64,000 bases of DNA from DUZB01 sp963747555 (GCA_963747555.1 CAVVFZ010000028.1:1-64000); one strand, 5' to 3'; positions 9,573-18,977 are shown, counted from the stretch's first letter. The notes: generated by a model not told the origin, from the sequence alone. Numbers and translations are program-made.

Positions 9573-10301
9573 TCAGTAGGAATCCATAATCCGCTTCAGT
9601 TCCCCTGACGCCTGGATGATCGCCAAACCTTCATCCAGCTTGTCCGCATACCGCTGGGCATCCGGAAAACGTTTTGAAAAGGCCACATAAATATCGCCGG
9701 ACTCGCTGTCAAACGCCTTGGCAATCTTGTTTGAAAGGCCTTCTTCCCTGAGAAGTTTTCGAGCTGTCTTGTCGTAGAGGATCGTGGCGTCAATCCTTCC
9801 TTTTTCCAGTTTCCGCAGGTTTAACAGGTCCGACCTGACCGGTATTTTAACGATCTTGTCGTTCCCGGAAAAAAAATCTCCATATCCGTAATCGAAGACA
9901 ACGCCGATCTTTTCACCATTTTTCAAGCCTTCCTTACTGGTGGCGGACAAAGGGCGCTCCACGTTGTAATAATAAGCGGACAACGCGGTAAAGATAGGCG
10001 TCTTTCCAAACAGATAGTCCTTTTCGTTGGACCGCTCCTTGGGAACATTAAAGGCCCCCAATAAATCTCCATCTCTGACCATTTTCAGCAGCCGGTTGTA
10101 TGGTCCCACGTTGAATTTCACATGAATACCTACAGCCTTAAAGGCCGCCAGGACGATGTCGTTGGCCATTCCCGTGCCATCCTGGTTCGAATAGGGACTC
10201 CAGTCATTTTCCGCTCCCAGAATAATGGTTTCCCCAGCCAGGACCGATCCGGCCGCCATGACCAGCAGCATGAACAATACCCCCCCAATCAACCTTCCCA
10301 T
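9573..10301 (-). CDS. Substrate-binding protein, SBP_bac_3 family
   Basis: 242-residue exported protein with a signal peptide (about 1-22, VLFMLLVMAAGSVLAGE) and a bilobed type-II periplasmic binding fold (ILGAENDWSPYSNQDGTGMA opening; final helix around DEGLAIIQASGELKRIMDSY). No permease or ATPase gene is next to it, so it may act as a signalling or orphan binding protein, consistent with the related sensor two genes downstream. A purine-rich GGGGG run precedes the ATG. Confidence 0.85.
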   Translation of the reverse strand: MGRLIGGVLFMLLVMAAGSVLAGETIILGAENDWSPYSNQDGTGMANDIVLAAFKAVGIHVKFNVGPYNRLLKMVRDGDLLGAFNVPKERSNEKDYLFGKTPIFTALSAYYYNVERPLSATSKEGLKNGEKIGVVFDYGYGDFFSGNDKIVKIPVRSDLLNLRKLEKGRIDATILYDKTARKLLREEGLSNKIAKAFDSESGDIYVAFSKRFPDAQRYADKLDEGLAIIQASGELKRIMDSY

Positions 10302-10414
10302 CTCATCCCCCTTTCAAGCGTTGGCATCCCTCCCATCAAATATCACAGTTTACGTAAAATCACAAACATCTCTAAGCGTTTCGTCCCAGAATATACTGGG
10401 CGACCCGCAGTCTA

Positions 10415-10994
10415 TTATTCTTTGCATATCAGCAGCCAAAGACCCCCTTCGTCAAGAATCGTGCTTTGGTGTTGGAGATTCGTTTCAGCGACCATTTGTA
10501 ATAGTTCCGGCCGGGAAATCCATTTCTTCCCGAGACGGTAGTTGAGGTCCTTGGATTGGGCGGCAATGGGTGATATCACTTCCTGAGGCGTATCCGGGCC
10601 ATACCCCCCTCCCAGAAGCGCGTACCCTCCCGGTCTCAGGATACGCCAGATCTCTTTGATGATTCGGAGGAGTGAGGAAGAAAAAGGCGCCTCGGCAGAT
10701 CACCAGGCTAAATGTGGACAAAAAGGGCGTACGGTGCAGCTCGGAGAGCAGGACAGGACAGAGAGGGTCGAAAGATCTTTTGATCGTCTGCGCCACAGCT
10801 GGTTCCGAAAGCGCGATCAGCCCCTGCCTTGTGGGATCCCGTTTAAACAGCGTGCTGATGATCCCGCCTGAAAAGGGACCTGCTTCCAGTATCCACCCGT
10901 TATCCTTCGGCTTCCAGGACTCAACCCATTTCCCCAGGTAGGGATAGACCGGTTCCCAGAGTGTGTTCAGTCGCCTGATCAGTTCCGTATCCAC
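10415..10994 (-). CDS. Class I SAM methyltransferase, frameshifted
   Basis: The first 117 or so codons read as a Rossmann methyltransferase (WILEAGPFSGGIISTLFKRD as the SAM loop, then SLVICRGAF). The frame is then lost, but the alternative frame continues RIIKEIWRILRPGGYALLGG and ends LLQMVAETNLQHQSTILDEG through a stop at 10415, giving a normal C-terminal half. One extra T in the TTTTT run near 10677 (minus strand) explains the break, and the reconstructed protein would be about 192 residues. The substrate is not predictable. Confidence 0.7.
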
Positions 10995-11002
10995 AATTTA
11001 TC

Positions 11003-11078
11003 GCATCTCATTCAAAAAATCTGGCAGGAATGGCTTTGCTGACTCCAAACATAGTACCAGGGAATTTGAATAAGTTAC
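11003..11078 (+). repeat. Dispersed TIR repeat, copy A
   Basis: A 76-bp intergenic copy bounded by related inverted ends (ATTCAAAAAATCTGG at the left, CCAGGGAATTTGAATAAG at the right). Its core TGCTGACTCCAAACAT is shared with copies at 21735-21811 and 48799-48893. The remainder of 10995-11443 shows no gene and presumably contains the promoter of the alcohol dehydrogenase. Confidence 0.85.
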
Positions 11079-11443
11079 AATTTATCCCTGTGTGGTATAT
11101 CTGGCATAGAGTACTCCATATCCAGTATCAGCGTACAGAAGTTTTCCCTGCTGCCTCCCGGCATTTTTTGAAGTCGTCCTTTGCCCTGGCAGCAGAATAC
11201 ACCGACATCCTAACAGGAAAGCGTAAAAATCTTCAACAAAAATACAGCACCCGATTGAATCGATTCCCGAAACCAAATCAACCTGCAGCGAATCCATAAG
11301 GATGTCCTTCCCTCAAGCACGCTTGATGAACCATAAAGGATCGTGTAGAATCGTCCAGAATAAATGAGGAGCAGTATAACCGTCAAAATGGAGATTGTCG
11401 GCGTTTGCGGGATATTCGCGGACAGAAATCGATGTGGAGGTTT

Positions 11444-12577
11444 ATGAAAGTGGGTTTGGATATGAAATGGGTTTTTAAAATGCCGGTTGAGATCCGGTTC
11501 GGGATGGGCACTATCGCTCATTTGACATCTGCGGTGAAGGCATTGGGGAAACGTCCGGCTCTGGTGACGGATCGCGGGCTGGCGGGGCTGGATTTTATTC
11601 GGCGGATCACTGAACAACTTCGACAGGTTGTCTTTTTTACAGAAGTAGACCCGAATCCGACAGTAGCCAATGTGGATGCCCTGACAGCCCGGTTGAGGGC
11701 GGAACGAGTGGATTGCGTGGTCGCCGCAGGAGGGGGAAGTGTCATGGACTGTGCCAAGGCGGCCTGCTCTCTGGTCAAAACGGATGAGCCGAGTGTGAGG
11801 GCGTTTCATACGGGGGGAAAGAATTTCGGAATGGAGCGCATTCCGCTGATTGCCGTCCCGACCACTGCGGGAACCGGCTCGGAAGTCACGCCATTCGCGG
11901 TTCTGGATGATACACAGCAGGGTGTAAAGGGACCTGTTGCCGCAAACGCATTTTATCCGGAACTGGCCATTGTGGATCCGGCACTTACTTTCTCTCTGCC
12001 GAAAAAAATAACAGCAGCGACAGGGCTGGACGCGCTTTCCCATGCGATGGAGGGTTTCTGGTCGAAGAATCATCAGCCGCTCTGCGATTCCATGGCCATG
12101 GAATCGGGCCGCCTGATCTTCAAGCATCTTCCCGCGGTTTATGAAAACCCGGCGGATGAGGCCGGCCGCAGTGCCATGTCGTATGCGGCCTTGCTGGCTG
12201 GCATGGCATTTCAACTGCCGAAGAATGCCATGGTCCATGCCTGCTCGTTCCCGCTTTCAAACCGCTTTCACATGCCGCACGGAACGGCCTGCGCTTTTAC
12301 ACTGGAGTTTGCGCTGAAACTGAATACCCCGGCGACTGATGGACGCATGGAGGCCTTTGTGGCCCATTGCGGGTTTGAAGGTGTAGATGCCATGGCGAAT
12401 GCGATTCGTACGTTGAAAAGAGATGCCGGCCTGCCGTGCACCCTGGCAGAAGCGGGCATTCCGATCGATGCGGTGGAGATGCTCATTCAAGAGAGTTTTC
12501 ATCCGCTGATGAACAATAATCCGGTGCAGGTGACCGAAGCCGATCTTCACCGCATGTATCGGGAGTTGGCGGGATAA
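11444..12577 (+). CDS. Iron-containing alcohol dehydrogenase
   Basis: 377-residue group III (Fe-dependent) dehydrogenase that oxidises or reduces an alcohol/aldehyde pair with NAD(P). The nucleotide-binding glycine motif VVAAGGGSVMDCAKA is present, followed by AVPTTAGTGSEVT and the metal-binding region with ATGLDALSHAMEGFWSK, FQLPKNAMVHACSFPL and HMPHGTACA, which supply the conserved histidines. TGGAGG precedes the chosen ATG; a frame open from 11405 has no site. It stands alone between a repeat and a convergent gene, so the substrate is open (1,3-propanediol or butanol-type relatives). Confidence 0.93.
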   Translation: MKVGLDMKWVFKMPVEIRFGMGTIAHLTSAVKALGKRPALVTDRGLAGLDFIRRITEQLRQVVFFTEVDPNPTVANVDALTARLRAERVDCVVAAGGGSVMDCAKAACSLVKTDEPSVRAFHTGGKNFGMERIPLIAVPTTAGTGSEVTPFAVLDDTQQGVKGPVAANAFYPELAIVDPALTFSLPKKITAATGLDALSHAMEGFWSKNHQPLCDSMAMESGRLIFKHLPAVYENPADEAGRSAMSYAALLAGMAFQLPKNAMVHACSFPLSNRFHMPHGTACAFTLEFALKLNTPATDGRMEAFVAHCGFEGVDAMANAIRTLKRDAGLPCTLAEAGIPIDAVEMLIQESFHPLMNNNPVQVTEADLHRMYRELAG

Positions 12578-12724
12578 CCGTGTCAACGACAGGTCTTGTA
12601 ATGGAAGAGCAGATGGATCGCCGAAGGCCTCTTAAGTTACACAAGACCCTTCCCCGCAGTCTCCAAAATACCAAGAGACACTCCTCAAATTGAAAAAAAG
12701 GACAGCGTCTATACCTGCCTCTTA

Positions 12725-13234
12725 TCACTGCCAATACGAATTTTTTGTATTTTCTCTCTTACCGCGGCGTATATTGGCGACCAAATGAAAATGTAGATAG
12801 CCCACTTTTTGCAAACCAGGGCCGTTTGTAAAAATCTGATAGTCGTGAAAACTTTTCTTCTCCACGAGCTTGCGGGCTGTCAGGAAAATATCCATCAAAT
12901 AGGGCTCATCTTCCTCGGAAATTCCTTTAATGTCTCGGATGTCCTTTTTAGGAACAAGTACATAGTGTATCTCGTACTTGGCATCTGGAATTTTTAATAC
13001 AAATGTCTTATCCGTCTCCAAAATGACGGGCGGCAATGTTTCCAGGTGTCCTGCAAGGGTCCGGATTCCTATCGATCCTATGAGGCCCAAAATATCCTTC
13101 GACTTCCATGGACTTCTAGCTGGTGGCAACTCCAACGGCCTATTGGAAATCGGGCGATGGATGGCCGCCGCTCCCAGCAAAAAGCCCACTGCGAAGAAGA
13201 GAACAATCACGGTAAAGAGTTTGAACTTTTTCAT
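12725..13234 (-). CDS. HIT-family protein with N-terminal membrane anchor
   Basis: 169 residues. The histidine-triad fold is shown by YQIFTNGPGLQKVGYLHFHLVANI, which contains the HxHxx nucleotide-phosphate-binding motif, preceded by FVLKIPDAKYEIHYVLVPKKD. Typical HIT hydrolases cleave AMP-type phosphoramidates or dinucleoside polyphosphates in the cytoplasm. Here a hydrophobic helix (LFTVIVLFFAVGFLLGAA, about 6-23) after a lysine-rich start would place the domain outside the inner membrane. It lies 27 bases after the Mo oxidoreductase gene, so the two are probably co-transcribed. Confidence 0.85.
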   Translation of the reverse strand: MKKFKLFTVIVLFFAVGFLLGAAAIHRPISNRPLELPPARSPWKSKDILGLIGSIGIRTLAGHLETLPPVILETDKTFVLKIPDAKYEIHYVLVPKKDIRDIKGISEEDEPYLMDIFLTARKLVEKKSFHDYQIFTNGPGLQKVGYLHFHLVANIRRGKRENTKNSYWQ

Positions 13235-13261
13235 TTTGCTTGGCTCTTTCGTTCAGGGACG

Positions 13262-13922
13262 CTACCCCTTCTTTTCCACGGTGACTTTGTGCACATATTT
13301 CACCCATTCGAACCCATAGTGATCCTCCGCTACGACTCGCAAAGGAAACCCATGTTTCCGAGGAAGCGGTTTCCCGTTCACCTGGTAGGCCAAAAAGATT
13401 TTTCCCGTCTTGATTTCGCCGATCGGAAAGCTCTCCGTCTTTTCATAATTGCCTTCCGGACCGTGGAAAGTCATGTGGGTCGCATCTTTATCCATTCCGG
13501 CCGTCTGCAGTAGATGCTCCATGGCAATCCCCTTCCAGTGCCCGTAAATCGCGAAAAATCCGGGACATATGAGGAGGATGTCCTTTTCCATTGCGGGAAG
13601 CATTTTCACCTCCTCATAGGTGAGATTGAGGGGGTTCCCAACGGCACCGTTCACATTAAGACGCCATTTGTTCAGATCCACCGCGTAGTCCGTGATTCCC
13701 ATGGTTTCAAAATCCTTGAGCGGGGTTACCTCCAGGTTCCTCGGATCGATGGTTTTCGGGTTCTTCTGAATGAGGGATTGCCTTTTGGTTCCCTTGGGGA
13801 GGATGATCTTTTTTGCTTCCCCGTAAGCCCGTTTAACAAAGCCGGCCAGCGGGGAGAAAAAGATCACCGCACCGGCTCAGGAAACCAAGCGATCGCTTGA
13901 AAAATTCTCTACGGTCTTCCAT
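13262..13922 (-). CDS. Tat-exported molybdopterin oxidoreductase, frameshifted
   Basis: Sulfite-oxidase/YedY-type catalytic domain (about 200 residues) with the molybdenum-ligand cysteine in ILLICPGFFAIYGHWKG and the closing DHYGFEWVKYVHKVTVE. The long frame starts only at 13867, but a second frame opens at an ATG at 13922, preceded by AGGAGGG, and encodes MEDRREFFKRSLGFL, a twin-arginine signal (RREFFK). Removing one C from a CC pair near 13875 joins them as GFLSGAVIFFSPLAG. It would act in the periplasm with a partner HIT protein encoded downstream. Electron partner unknown. Confidence 0.8.
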
Positions 13923-13948
13923 TTTTATTGCCCTCCTGTTTGATCCTT

Positions 13949-14932
13949 TCACGCCTTGAACGCGATCTCTTTCAGGAGATCTCGGAACAATTTATATTGG
14001 GAGAAGGGTATGTTGGTTCGGGGCCTGTCGTCCAGGCACGGGAGATAGCGACCACTCTCTAATAAGGGAAGTACAGTCTCCCTGACCCTCCTCGCCATAA
14101 CATTTTCATCCTGATTCAGGGCACCCGCATCTATTCCGCCGATCAGAGAGATTTCAGGGCCAAAGGTCTTGCGAAGGGCCCCATATTCCATATCCGCGTC
14201 CAGAATATTGCTGATCCACAGCCCGTTGATCCCGGCTTCGATCAGCAAAGGGAGAAGCGGAGTCAGATTTCCCCCGGTAGAACAGAAAATGCGTAAAGGA
14301 ACATGGGATCTCTCCAGGAGATCCAGGACCTTTCTGTAGCCAGGCATGGCAAAGCGTTCGAACATGGCAGGCGAGATCACCGGGCCCGTATTGGCGGCGA
14401 TCGGTTCATAGAGAGCGGCGTAGTCAACGGAGACCTTCGAAAGAACCCGCTCCAGACAGACACAGTAGAAATCCGTGGTCCTGTCTAACAGATCGGCCAC
14501 CATCAACGGTTCTTCCACGAGGGCTACCGACGCCGCAACGAGGGATTTCCAGTCTCCCACACCCAGCATCTGTAAAAGACCTCCTCCGGAGGCATCCACG
14601 TAAACGACCCTGCCTTCTCGTTCAAGACGTCTGCATCGCTCTACAAAACCCGGTGCGTAGCGGGAAGGATCATCCGGATCATAGTGGCGGGCAAAAGAAG
14701 AGGGGTCCGTCAGCAGATCGGGCGCCATCTGGAAATAGGGGAAACTCCGGATGGTGAGCCCTGCGGAATAATGGATCTCCAGATCAAAGAAGTCGGCCAC
14801 GGAACATTCACTCGGCAGTCCCTCTTTATGCCATTTCTCCAAGGTTTCTTCATCGGGTTCAAGATCGAAAAAGGGGAAGCGGTCTGCTCCTTCTCCCAAC
14901 AATGTTCCCAAAAACCGCTGTTTTTGATTCAT
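13949..14932 (-). CDS. Uroporphyrinogen decarboxylase-family protein
   Basis: 327-residue TIM-barrel protein of the URO-D superfamily, which includes HemE and corrinoid:CoM-type methyltransferases. The start is MNQKQRFLGTLLGEGADRFP with GGGAGG upstream. Motifs include YVDASGGGLLQMLG, YEPIAANTGPVISPAMFERF, FCSTGGNLTPLLPLLIEAG and LIGGIDAGAL, typical of the methyltransferase-like branch rather than of haem-forming HemE. No corrinoid protein or methylcobamide activator is adjacent, so the substrate is unknown. Confidence 0.85.
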   Translation of the reverse strand: MNQKQRFLGTLLGEGADRFPFFDLEPDEETLEKWHKEGLPSECSVADFFDLEIHYSAGLTIRSFPYFQMAPDLLTDPSSFARHYDPDDPSRYAPGFVERCRRLEREGRVVYVDASGGGLLQMLGVGDWKSLVAASVALVEEPLMVADLLDRTTDFYCVCLERVLSKVSVDYAALYEPIAANTGPVISPAMFERFAMPGYRKVLDLLERSHVPLRIFCSTGGNLTPLLPLLIEAGINGLWISNILDADMEYGALRKTFGPEISLIGGIDAGALNQDENVMARRVRETVLPLLESGRYLPCLDDRPRTNIPFSQYKLFRDLLKEIAFKA

Positions 14933-15139
14933 CCTCCCCTCCCTGTTGAAAGTCCCCCTGTACTTCGCGATACCTCCCCACTCCGTCAGACACACTCTTG
15001 AAGAGTCTCTGCAAAAGATTATCATAAAAGAAGTATCTGTCAATGCGCGGAAGTCAGGAGCAAGGGGCCGCAAGGATTCAGATGTCACTTCGCATCAACC
15101 AGTTCCTGATATGAATGAAGCCAAAGGAGACCATGGACA

Positions 15140-15531
15140 ATGAACGAACAAGACCAGAAGATCGAAGCCCTCAAGAAGGTATCTCTTTCCCTTGAGGCGG
15201 GGAGCGAGCAGCGGAAGAGATGGATCTAACCTCCAAACCGATTCCATTTGAAATGGTGGTGGGTCTGGGAACGGAAGGCTATACGCCGTTTGAATTCGAA
15301 CTGTTGGGAAAGAAAGCGGGCGATACGGTTGAAGTAGGGATAACAAGAGGAAACCTGCTGGAGATGTTCGGGCATCTCGATGTACCGCTCCCGGAAAAGG
15401 CACGAGGATTAGGCTCTTTCTTCGTGAGGGCAACGGTTTCCCAGGTAACGAATGCGGAACAAACCGAAATCGTTAGCGCCATGGCCCGCACCGTAGGAGG
15501 GTGCGGCGGGAGTTGCTGCGGGAATCATTAG
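15140..15531 (+). CDS. FKBP/SlyD-like protein with Cys-rich tail, frameshifted
   Basis: The first frame (MNEQDQKIEALKKVSLSLEA, AAGGAG upstream) stops at 15227. The body continues in another frame from about 15210: PFEMVVGLGTEGYTPFEFEL, then LLGKKAGDTVEV and a helix/strand region ending in GGCGGSCCGNH. The GKKAGDTVEV turn and overall layout resemble SlyD-type FKBP prolyl isomerases, and the cysteine-rich tail would suit a metal-handling role. The net length indicates one missing base near 15210. The reconstructed protein would be about 130 residues. Family assignment is moderate. Confidence 0.6.
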
Positions 15532-15585
15532 ACCTGTGAGGACGTCATTAGCGCCGCCATTGCGAAAGCACCTTTTGATGGTTTT

Positions 15586-16149
15586 TTATTTGGTGATCGC
15601 TCTGGCAAGGTTTGCGGCTAATGCGGCGCCTTCATCCCCGATGGCATCGGGGCTTGTGCAGAAGGGCAGAATGAAATTGCCTTTTGCATTCAGCTTTGTA
15701 TAGGCCGTTATGCCGGTAAAAATACTCTGGATGGCATCACAGTTCCCTGCGATGGGTCCGGCGCAGGTCACCAGCAGGGCGGCCGGTTTGCCGCTGATAA
15801 GCGAATCGTGGTCGGGCGTGCCGTAGCCCGATACCAGACAGACATGCCGGTCTATAAGCGGTTTCAACTGGGACGAAAAGCTCCAGCAATAAAGTGGCGA
15901 AGCATACACGATGGCATCGGCCTGAATCATTTTCTCGAATAGGATCAATCCATCATCCTTCTGTACGCAACCGGGCTCATCCTTCTTTTCCCGGCACTTA
16001 TAGCATCCCAGGCATCCCCCCACCTTGTAATCAGTGATGTGAACCCGCTCCACTTCATGTTTATCTCCCACTTTTTCTTCAAACATGGAGAGTACTCTGG
16101 CCGTGTTTCCGTTTTTTTTCGGGCTTCCCAAAATGGCAACAATTTTCAT
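15586..16149 (-). CDS. NADPH-dependent FMN reductase-family flavoprotein
   Basis: 187-residue flavodoxin-fold protein starting MKIVAILGSPKKNGNTARVL, whose SPKKNGNTA loop binds FMN phosphate. An insert VGGCLGCYKCREKKDEPGCV holds four cysteines, as in iron-sulfur flavoproteins and their relatives. YASPLYCWSFSSQLKPLIDR forms the flavin ring contact. AAAGGAG precedes the ATG; an upstream in-frame ATG is less likely. Electron donor and acceptor are not evident. Confidence 0.88.
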   Translation of the reverse strand: MKIVAILGSPKKNGNTARVLSMFEEKVGDKHEVERVHITDYKVGGCLGCYKCREKKDEPGCVQKDDGLILFEKMIQADAIVYASPLYCWSFSSQLKPLIDRHVCLVSGYGTPDHDSLISGKPAALLVTCAGPIAGNCDAIQSIFTGITAYTKLNAKGNFILPFCTSPDAIGDEGAALAANLARAITK

Positions 16150-16311
16150 GTTAATTCTCCTTTTCAGATTCAAAATTTTGTCAACGCCAAATTCAATAGA
16201 CGTGAATGAGCCGAACTCATGCAGATGCTCGGCATAAGATGTCAGGGTTTGAACATCTGCATTTTCACCACGAAGTTAATCCGGAAAATCTCCCCTATCT
16301 GAACAGCTTTC

Positions 16312-16728
16312 TTAGCCAGCCTGCCCAGAATCCCGCCGGCCCGCCAATCTGGCAAGAAATTTCCGGAGGGTTTCTTTATCCTGCTCCACCAGGAACTTAA
16401 TTCCGATCTTAAACTTTGCACTGTCAATTTCAGGGGACAAAAGATCAAACCAGACAGGATTTCCAAAAATTACGAGAGAATCGCCTCCATCCTCTGTTGG
16501 ATATTCAAGACTGACAACGAGATTTTCGTGGTCCTGGGTCGTATAGAAGATGTGGTGGCTGCCGCATTGAATTTTGTCAAGATGAAGACACACGCCATGA
16601 GGAGTGAAATCCGCTATCCTGCCCGTATCCGGACTGCCGATAGGGGTATTATCGTTGTCGGTATCGCAGAGATTTATTGAGACGCTAAAATTACTGCGTA
16701 CCCTTTTGATGCGGCGGCGTTCAATCAT
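16312..16728 (-). CDS. PilZ-domain protein
   Basis: 138 residues with the c-di-GMP-binding signature: an RRRIKR cluster at the N-terminus and IADFTPHGVCL, a variant of the DxSxxG motif in which aspartate and glycine are kept and threonine replaces serine. The β-barrel ends in FKIGIKFL. Such proteins act as c-di-GMP receptors for motility or exopolysaccharide control. No other domain is visible, so the target is unknown. Confidence 0.8.
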   Translation of the reverse strand: MIERRRIKRVRSNFSVSINLCDTDNDNTPIGSPDTGRIADFTPHGVCLHLDKIQCGSHHIFYTTQDHENLVVSLEYPTEDGGDSLVIFGNPVWFDLLSPEIDSAKFKIGIKFLVEQDKETLRKFLARLAGRRDSGQAG

Positions 16729-16762
16729 AGTCGTGTGTGTTGGTAAAAATGGTACCGAGAAT

Positions 16763-17651
16763 TTATTTGCCCTTCCAATGGTCTATCAGTGCATCTTTGA
16801 TTTCTCCCCAATAGGCATTTAAGTTGGGAATTGCATGTCCCATTCCATGGATGATTTTTAAGACAGCGCCCGGAATTGCATCAGCAGTGGCCTTTCCACC
16901 AGCCAACGGCACAAGTGGATCCGCATCGCCGTGGATGATCAGCGATGGAACTTTCAGTTCACCAAGTTCCTGCTGTCCTGTCTTTTTGCACCATTATTGC
17001 AAGATATTGGCGGGCGACTCCTTCAGGACAAAAAGAACGATCATAAGACCGAGCAGCCAAGGCCCTGTGAAACTCTTCATCAAAAGGAAGCCCGGTGCCA
17101 TATATCAATTTGAAAAACCTCAACATATATTCAATAAATGCTTCCCGTTCCTCCGGCGCCGGTGTCATCATTGCCGCCATGGCTTCTTGTGTGGGGACAA
17201 ATTTTTTTCCGTTTCCGCAATGGCTGTAAATGGATGTCAGGCTCAATGTACGAGAAGGATTGTTGATGGCGAATGTTTGGGCAATAAACCCTCCCATCGA
17301 CATCCCGCAAATATGTGCCTTGTCTATATGCAGTGCGTCAAGCAAACCTGCCGCATCGTTTGCCATGTCCTCGATGGTATAAGGTGTCGAGATTTTTTGC
17401 CCCGAAAAAAGCGCTCCGATTTTCTCCATGATCCCGGGCATGGTCAACGCATCATATTTTGTCGACAGGCCCGCATCTCTGTTATCGTATCTGATGACAT
17501 AAAATCCATCATCAGCAATCTGTTGACAAAATTCGTCTTGCCAATGAATCAGTTGACTGCCAAGCCCGATAATCAAAAGCACTGCCGGGGATGAAGGATC
17601 TCCAAAAGTCTCATATTCAATTTGAATACCGTTCGCATCTGCTGTTGCCAT
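16763..17651 (-). CDS. Alpha/beta hydrolase, frameshifted
   Basis: The N-terminal 230 codons read as an alpha/beta hydrolase: ANGIQIEYETFGDPSSPAVL, the oxyanion region LLIIGLGSQLIHW, and the nucleophile elbow CGMSMGGFIAQTFA (GxSxG serine). After QKDRT the frame breaks; removing one G from a GG pair near 16974 restores ELGELKVPSLIIHGDADPLV (catalytic Asp strand) and a GMGHAIPNLNAYW-type catalytic His region, ending at a stop at 16763. The reconstructed 295-residue length is normal. It lies 12 bases after the downstream end of the methyltransferase gene. Confidence 0.82.
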
Positions 17652-17663
17652 GTTCTTTCCTTT

Positions 17664-18518
17664 TCAAAGTTGTGCTTTCATCAAATGCCCGAAATGACCG
17701 ACCATAAGTCTATCTGTTCGATCCTTGAAGAATCTTGCGTTAATCTCTTCGGGCCCCATATCTTCAACCTGTGTAAAGCCGAAATTTTTCAGATTCGTCA
17801 TCAGTAAGTCCGGATCTAAAAAACAGATCCAGGATTCTCCCATACGGGATAGCCTGCGCGCCAGTAATCGGAAAACCAATCTGGGCAAAAAATTCTGTGA
17901 AGAAGGCGGAACCACATAATCAAATACAATCCCACTACCTAAGGGGGTGGACGAGGGGATGAATTCCATTGTTTTCATCACGGCTTCACGGGTCAGATAC
18001 ATGGTTACGCCAAGCCATGAAAAAAAAGACGGTTCATCTGTTCTGAACCCGGCTTTTGCCAATGGATCCGCCAATAACTGATTTTCATGGTCAAATGGAA
18101 CAAAAGTCAGATTTTCCGGAATGGGAATCTTTCCCGCATGTAGTTGTCTTCGCTTCCATTCCTGTGTGGCCGGATAGTCGACTTCAAATATTTTCAAACC
18201 GCTAAAAGAATGCGGATTGCGATAGGCAAATGTATCGAGTCCGGCCCCAAGAATAACGTACTGACGGATACCTCGCTCGATCGCTACGGATAGTTCATCC
18301 TCAACAAATCTGCTGCGTGCGACCACAATAGCTCGAAGATAGCTATATAATCTTGTCTTAAACTTTCGCTCTTCCAGCTGAATATCGAGATCGCCCGGAT
18401 TGCCGACAATCCTTAGTGCCATCGGATCATCAAAGACCTTCGGATCATCAAGAAGCTGATGTGCCGCCCGCATCAAAGCAACCTTATGTGCACTTAAACT
18501 GGGGCGGCCTTGTTTCAT
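17664..18518 (-). CDS. Ppm1/LCMT-family SAM-dependent methyltransferase
   Basis: 284-residue O-methyltransferase of the leucine-carboxyl-methyltransferase-like group common in actinobacteria and some proteobacteria. Visible motifs are VVARSRFVEDEL, the SAM loop YVILGAGLDTFAYR, the acidic strand KIFEVDYPATQEWKR and SFFSWLGVTMYLTREAVMKT. GGAGG lies five bases before the chosen ATG (an earlier ATG is nine codons upstream). The following hydrolase gene begins 12 bases later. The natural acceptor of the methyl group is unknown for the family. Confidence 0.88.
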   Translation of the reverse strand: MKQGRPSLSAHKVALMRAAHQLLDDPKVFDDPMALRIVGNPGDLDIQLEERKFKTRLYSYLRAIVVARSRFVEDELSVAIERGIRQYVILGAGLDTFAYRNPHSFSGLKIFEVDYPATQEWKRRQLHAGKIPIPENLTFVPFDHENQLLADPLAKAGFRTDEPSFFSWLGVTMYLTREAVMKTMEFIPSSTPLGSGIVFDYVVPPSSQNFLPRLVFRLLARRLSRMGESWICFLDPDLLMTNLKNFGFTQVEDMGPEEINARFFKDRTDRLMVGHFGHLMKAQL

Positions 18519-18647
18519 AAAATCCTCCGGGTGATTGGTTTGCATAAGGGGGCGGAAAGATTCTATTCCCGATCCCAGTCAATTTCCTTTTTTGCGTCCC
18601 CCCTTCCACGACGTCAGGCGCCTGCAGACTCGTTTTCTGCACCCTTA

Positions 18648-18977
18648 TCAAGATTCTTTCGTTCCAAGCAGTTCTTTCGCCCGGGTCATTGCCGACATTG
18701 CGTTCGGCCAGCCTGCGTAGAACGCCAGATGTGTGATCAGTTCAATAAGCTCCTCTTTCGTTACCCCATTTTCCAGGGCCTTTGGGAAATGGAAATTCAT
18801 CTGCTCGGTTTTGCCCCCCATGACGAGGGCCGCGCAGGTAATCAGGCTTCTATCCCGTTTCGATAACTGCGGGCGTTCCCAAATGTCTCCAAAGAGAATA
18901 TCATCGGTTAGTTCGGCAATCTTCGGGGCAAAGTCGCCGAAGGCCTTTTGTACCACACTACGGGTTTTGTCGGACAT
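18648..18977 (-). CDS. Carboxymuconolactone decarboxylase-family protein
   Basis: 109-residue AhpD/CMD-fold protein. RDRSLITCAALVMGG and ELIELITHLAFYAGWPNAMS are characteristic of the 4-carboxymuconolactone-decarboxylase branch, with the histidine kept but without a CxxC peroxidase pair. AAGGAG precedes tandem ATG codons; the second (18977) has the better spacing. Being in an anaerobe's genome without other protocatechuate genes, a real decarboxylase role is doubtful; function unknown. Confidence 0.85.
   Translation of the reverse strand: MSDKTRSVVQKAFGDFAPKIAELTDDILFGDIWERPQLSKRDRSLITCAALVMGGKTEQMNFHFPKALENGVTKEELIELITHLAFYAGWPNAMSAMTRAKELLGTKES

Noticed and set aside
11210..12238. 342-codon minus-strand open frame opposite the alcohol dehydrogenase
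   Set aside because: It is antisense to a gene with full family motifs, and its translation is rich in His, Arg and Cys without any recognisable domain.
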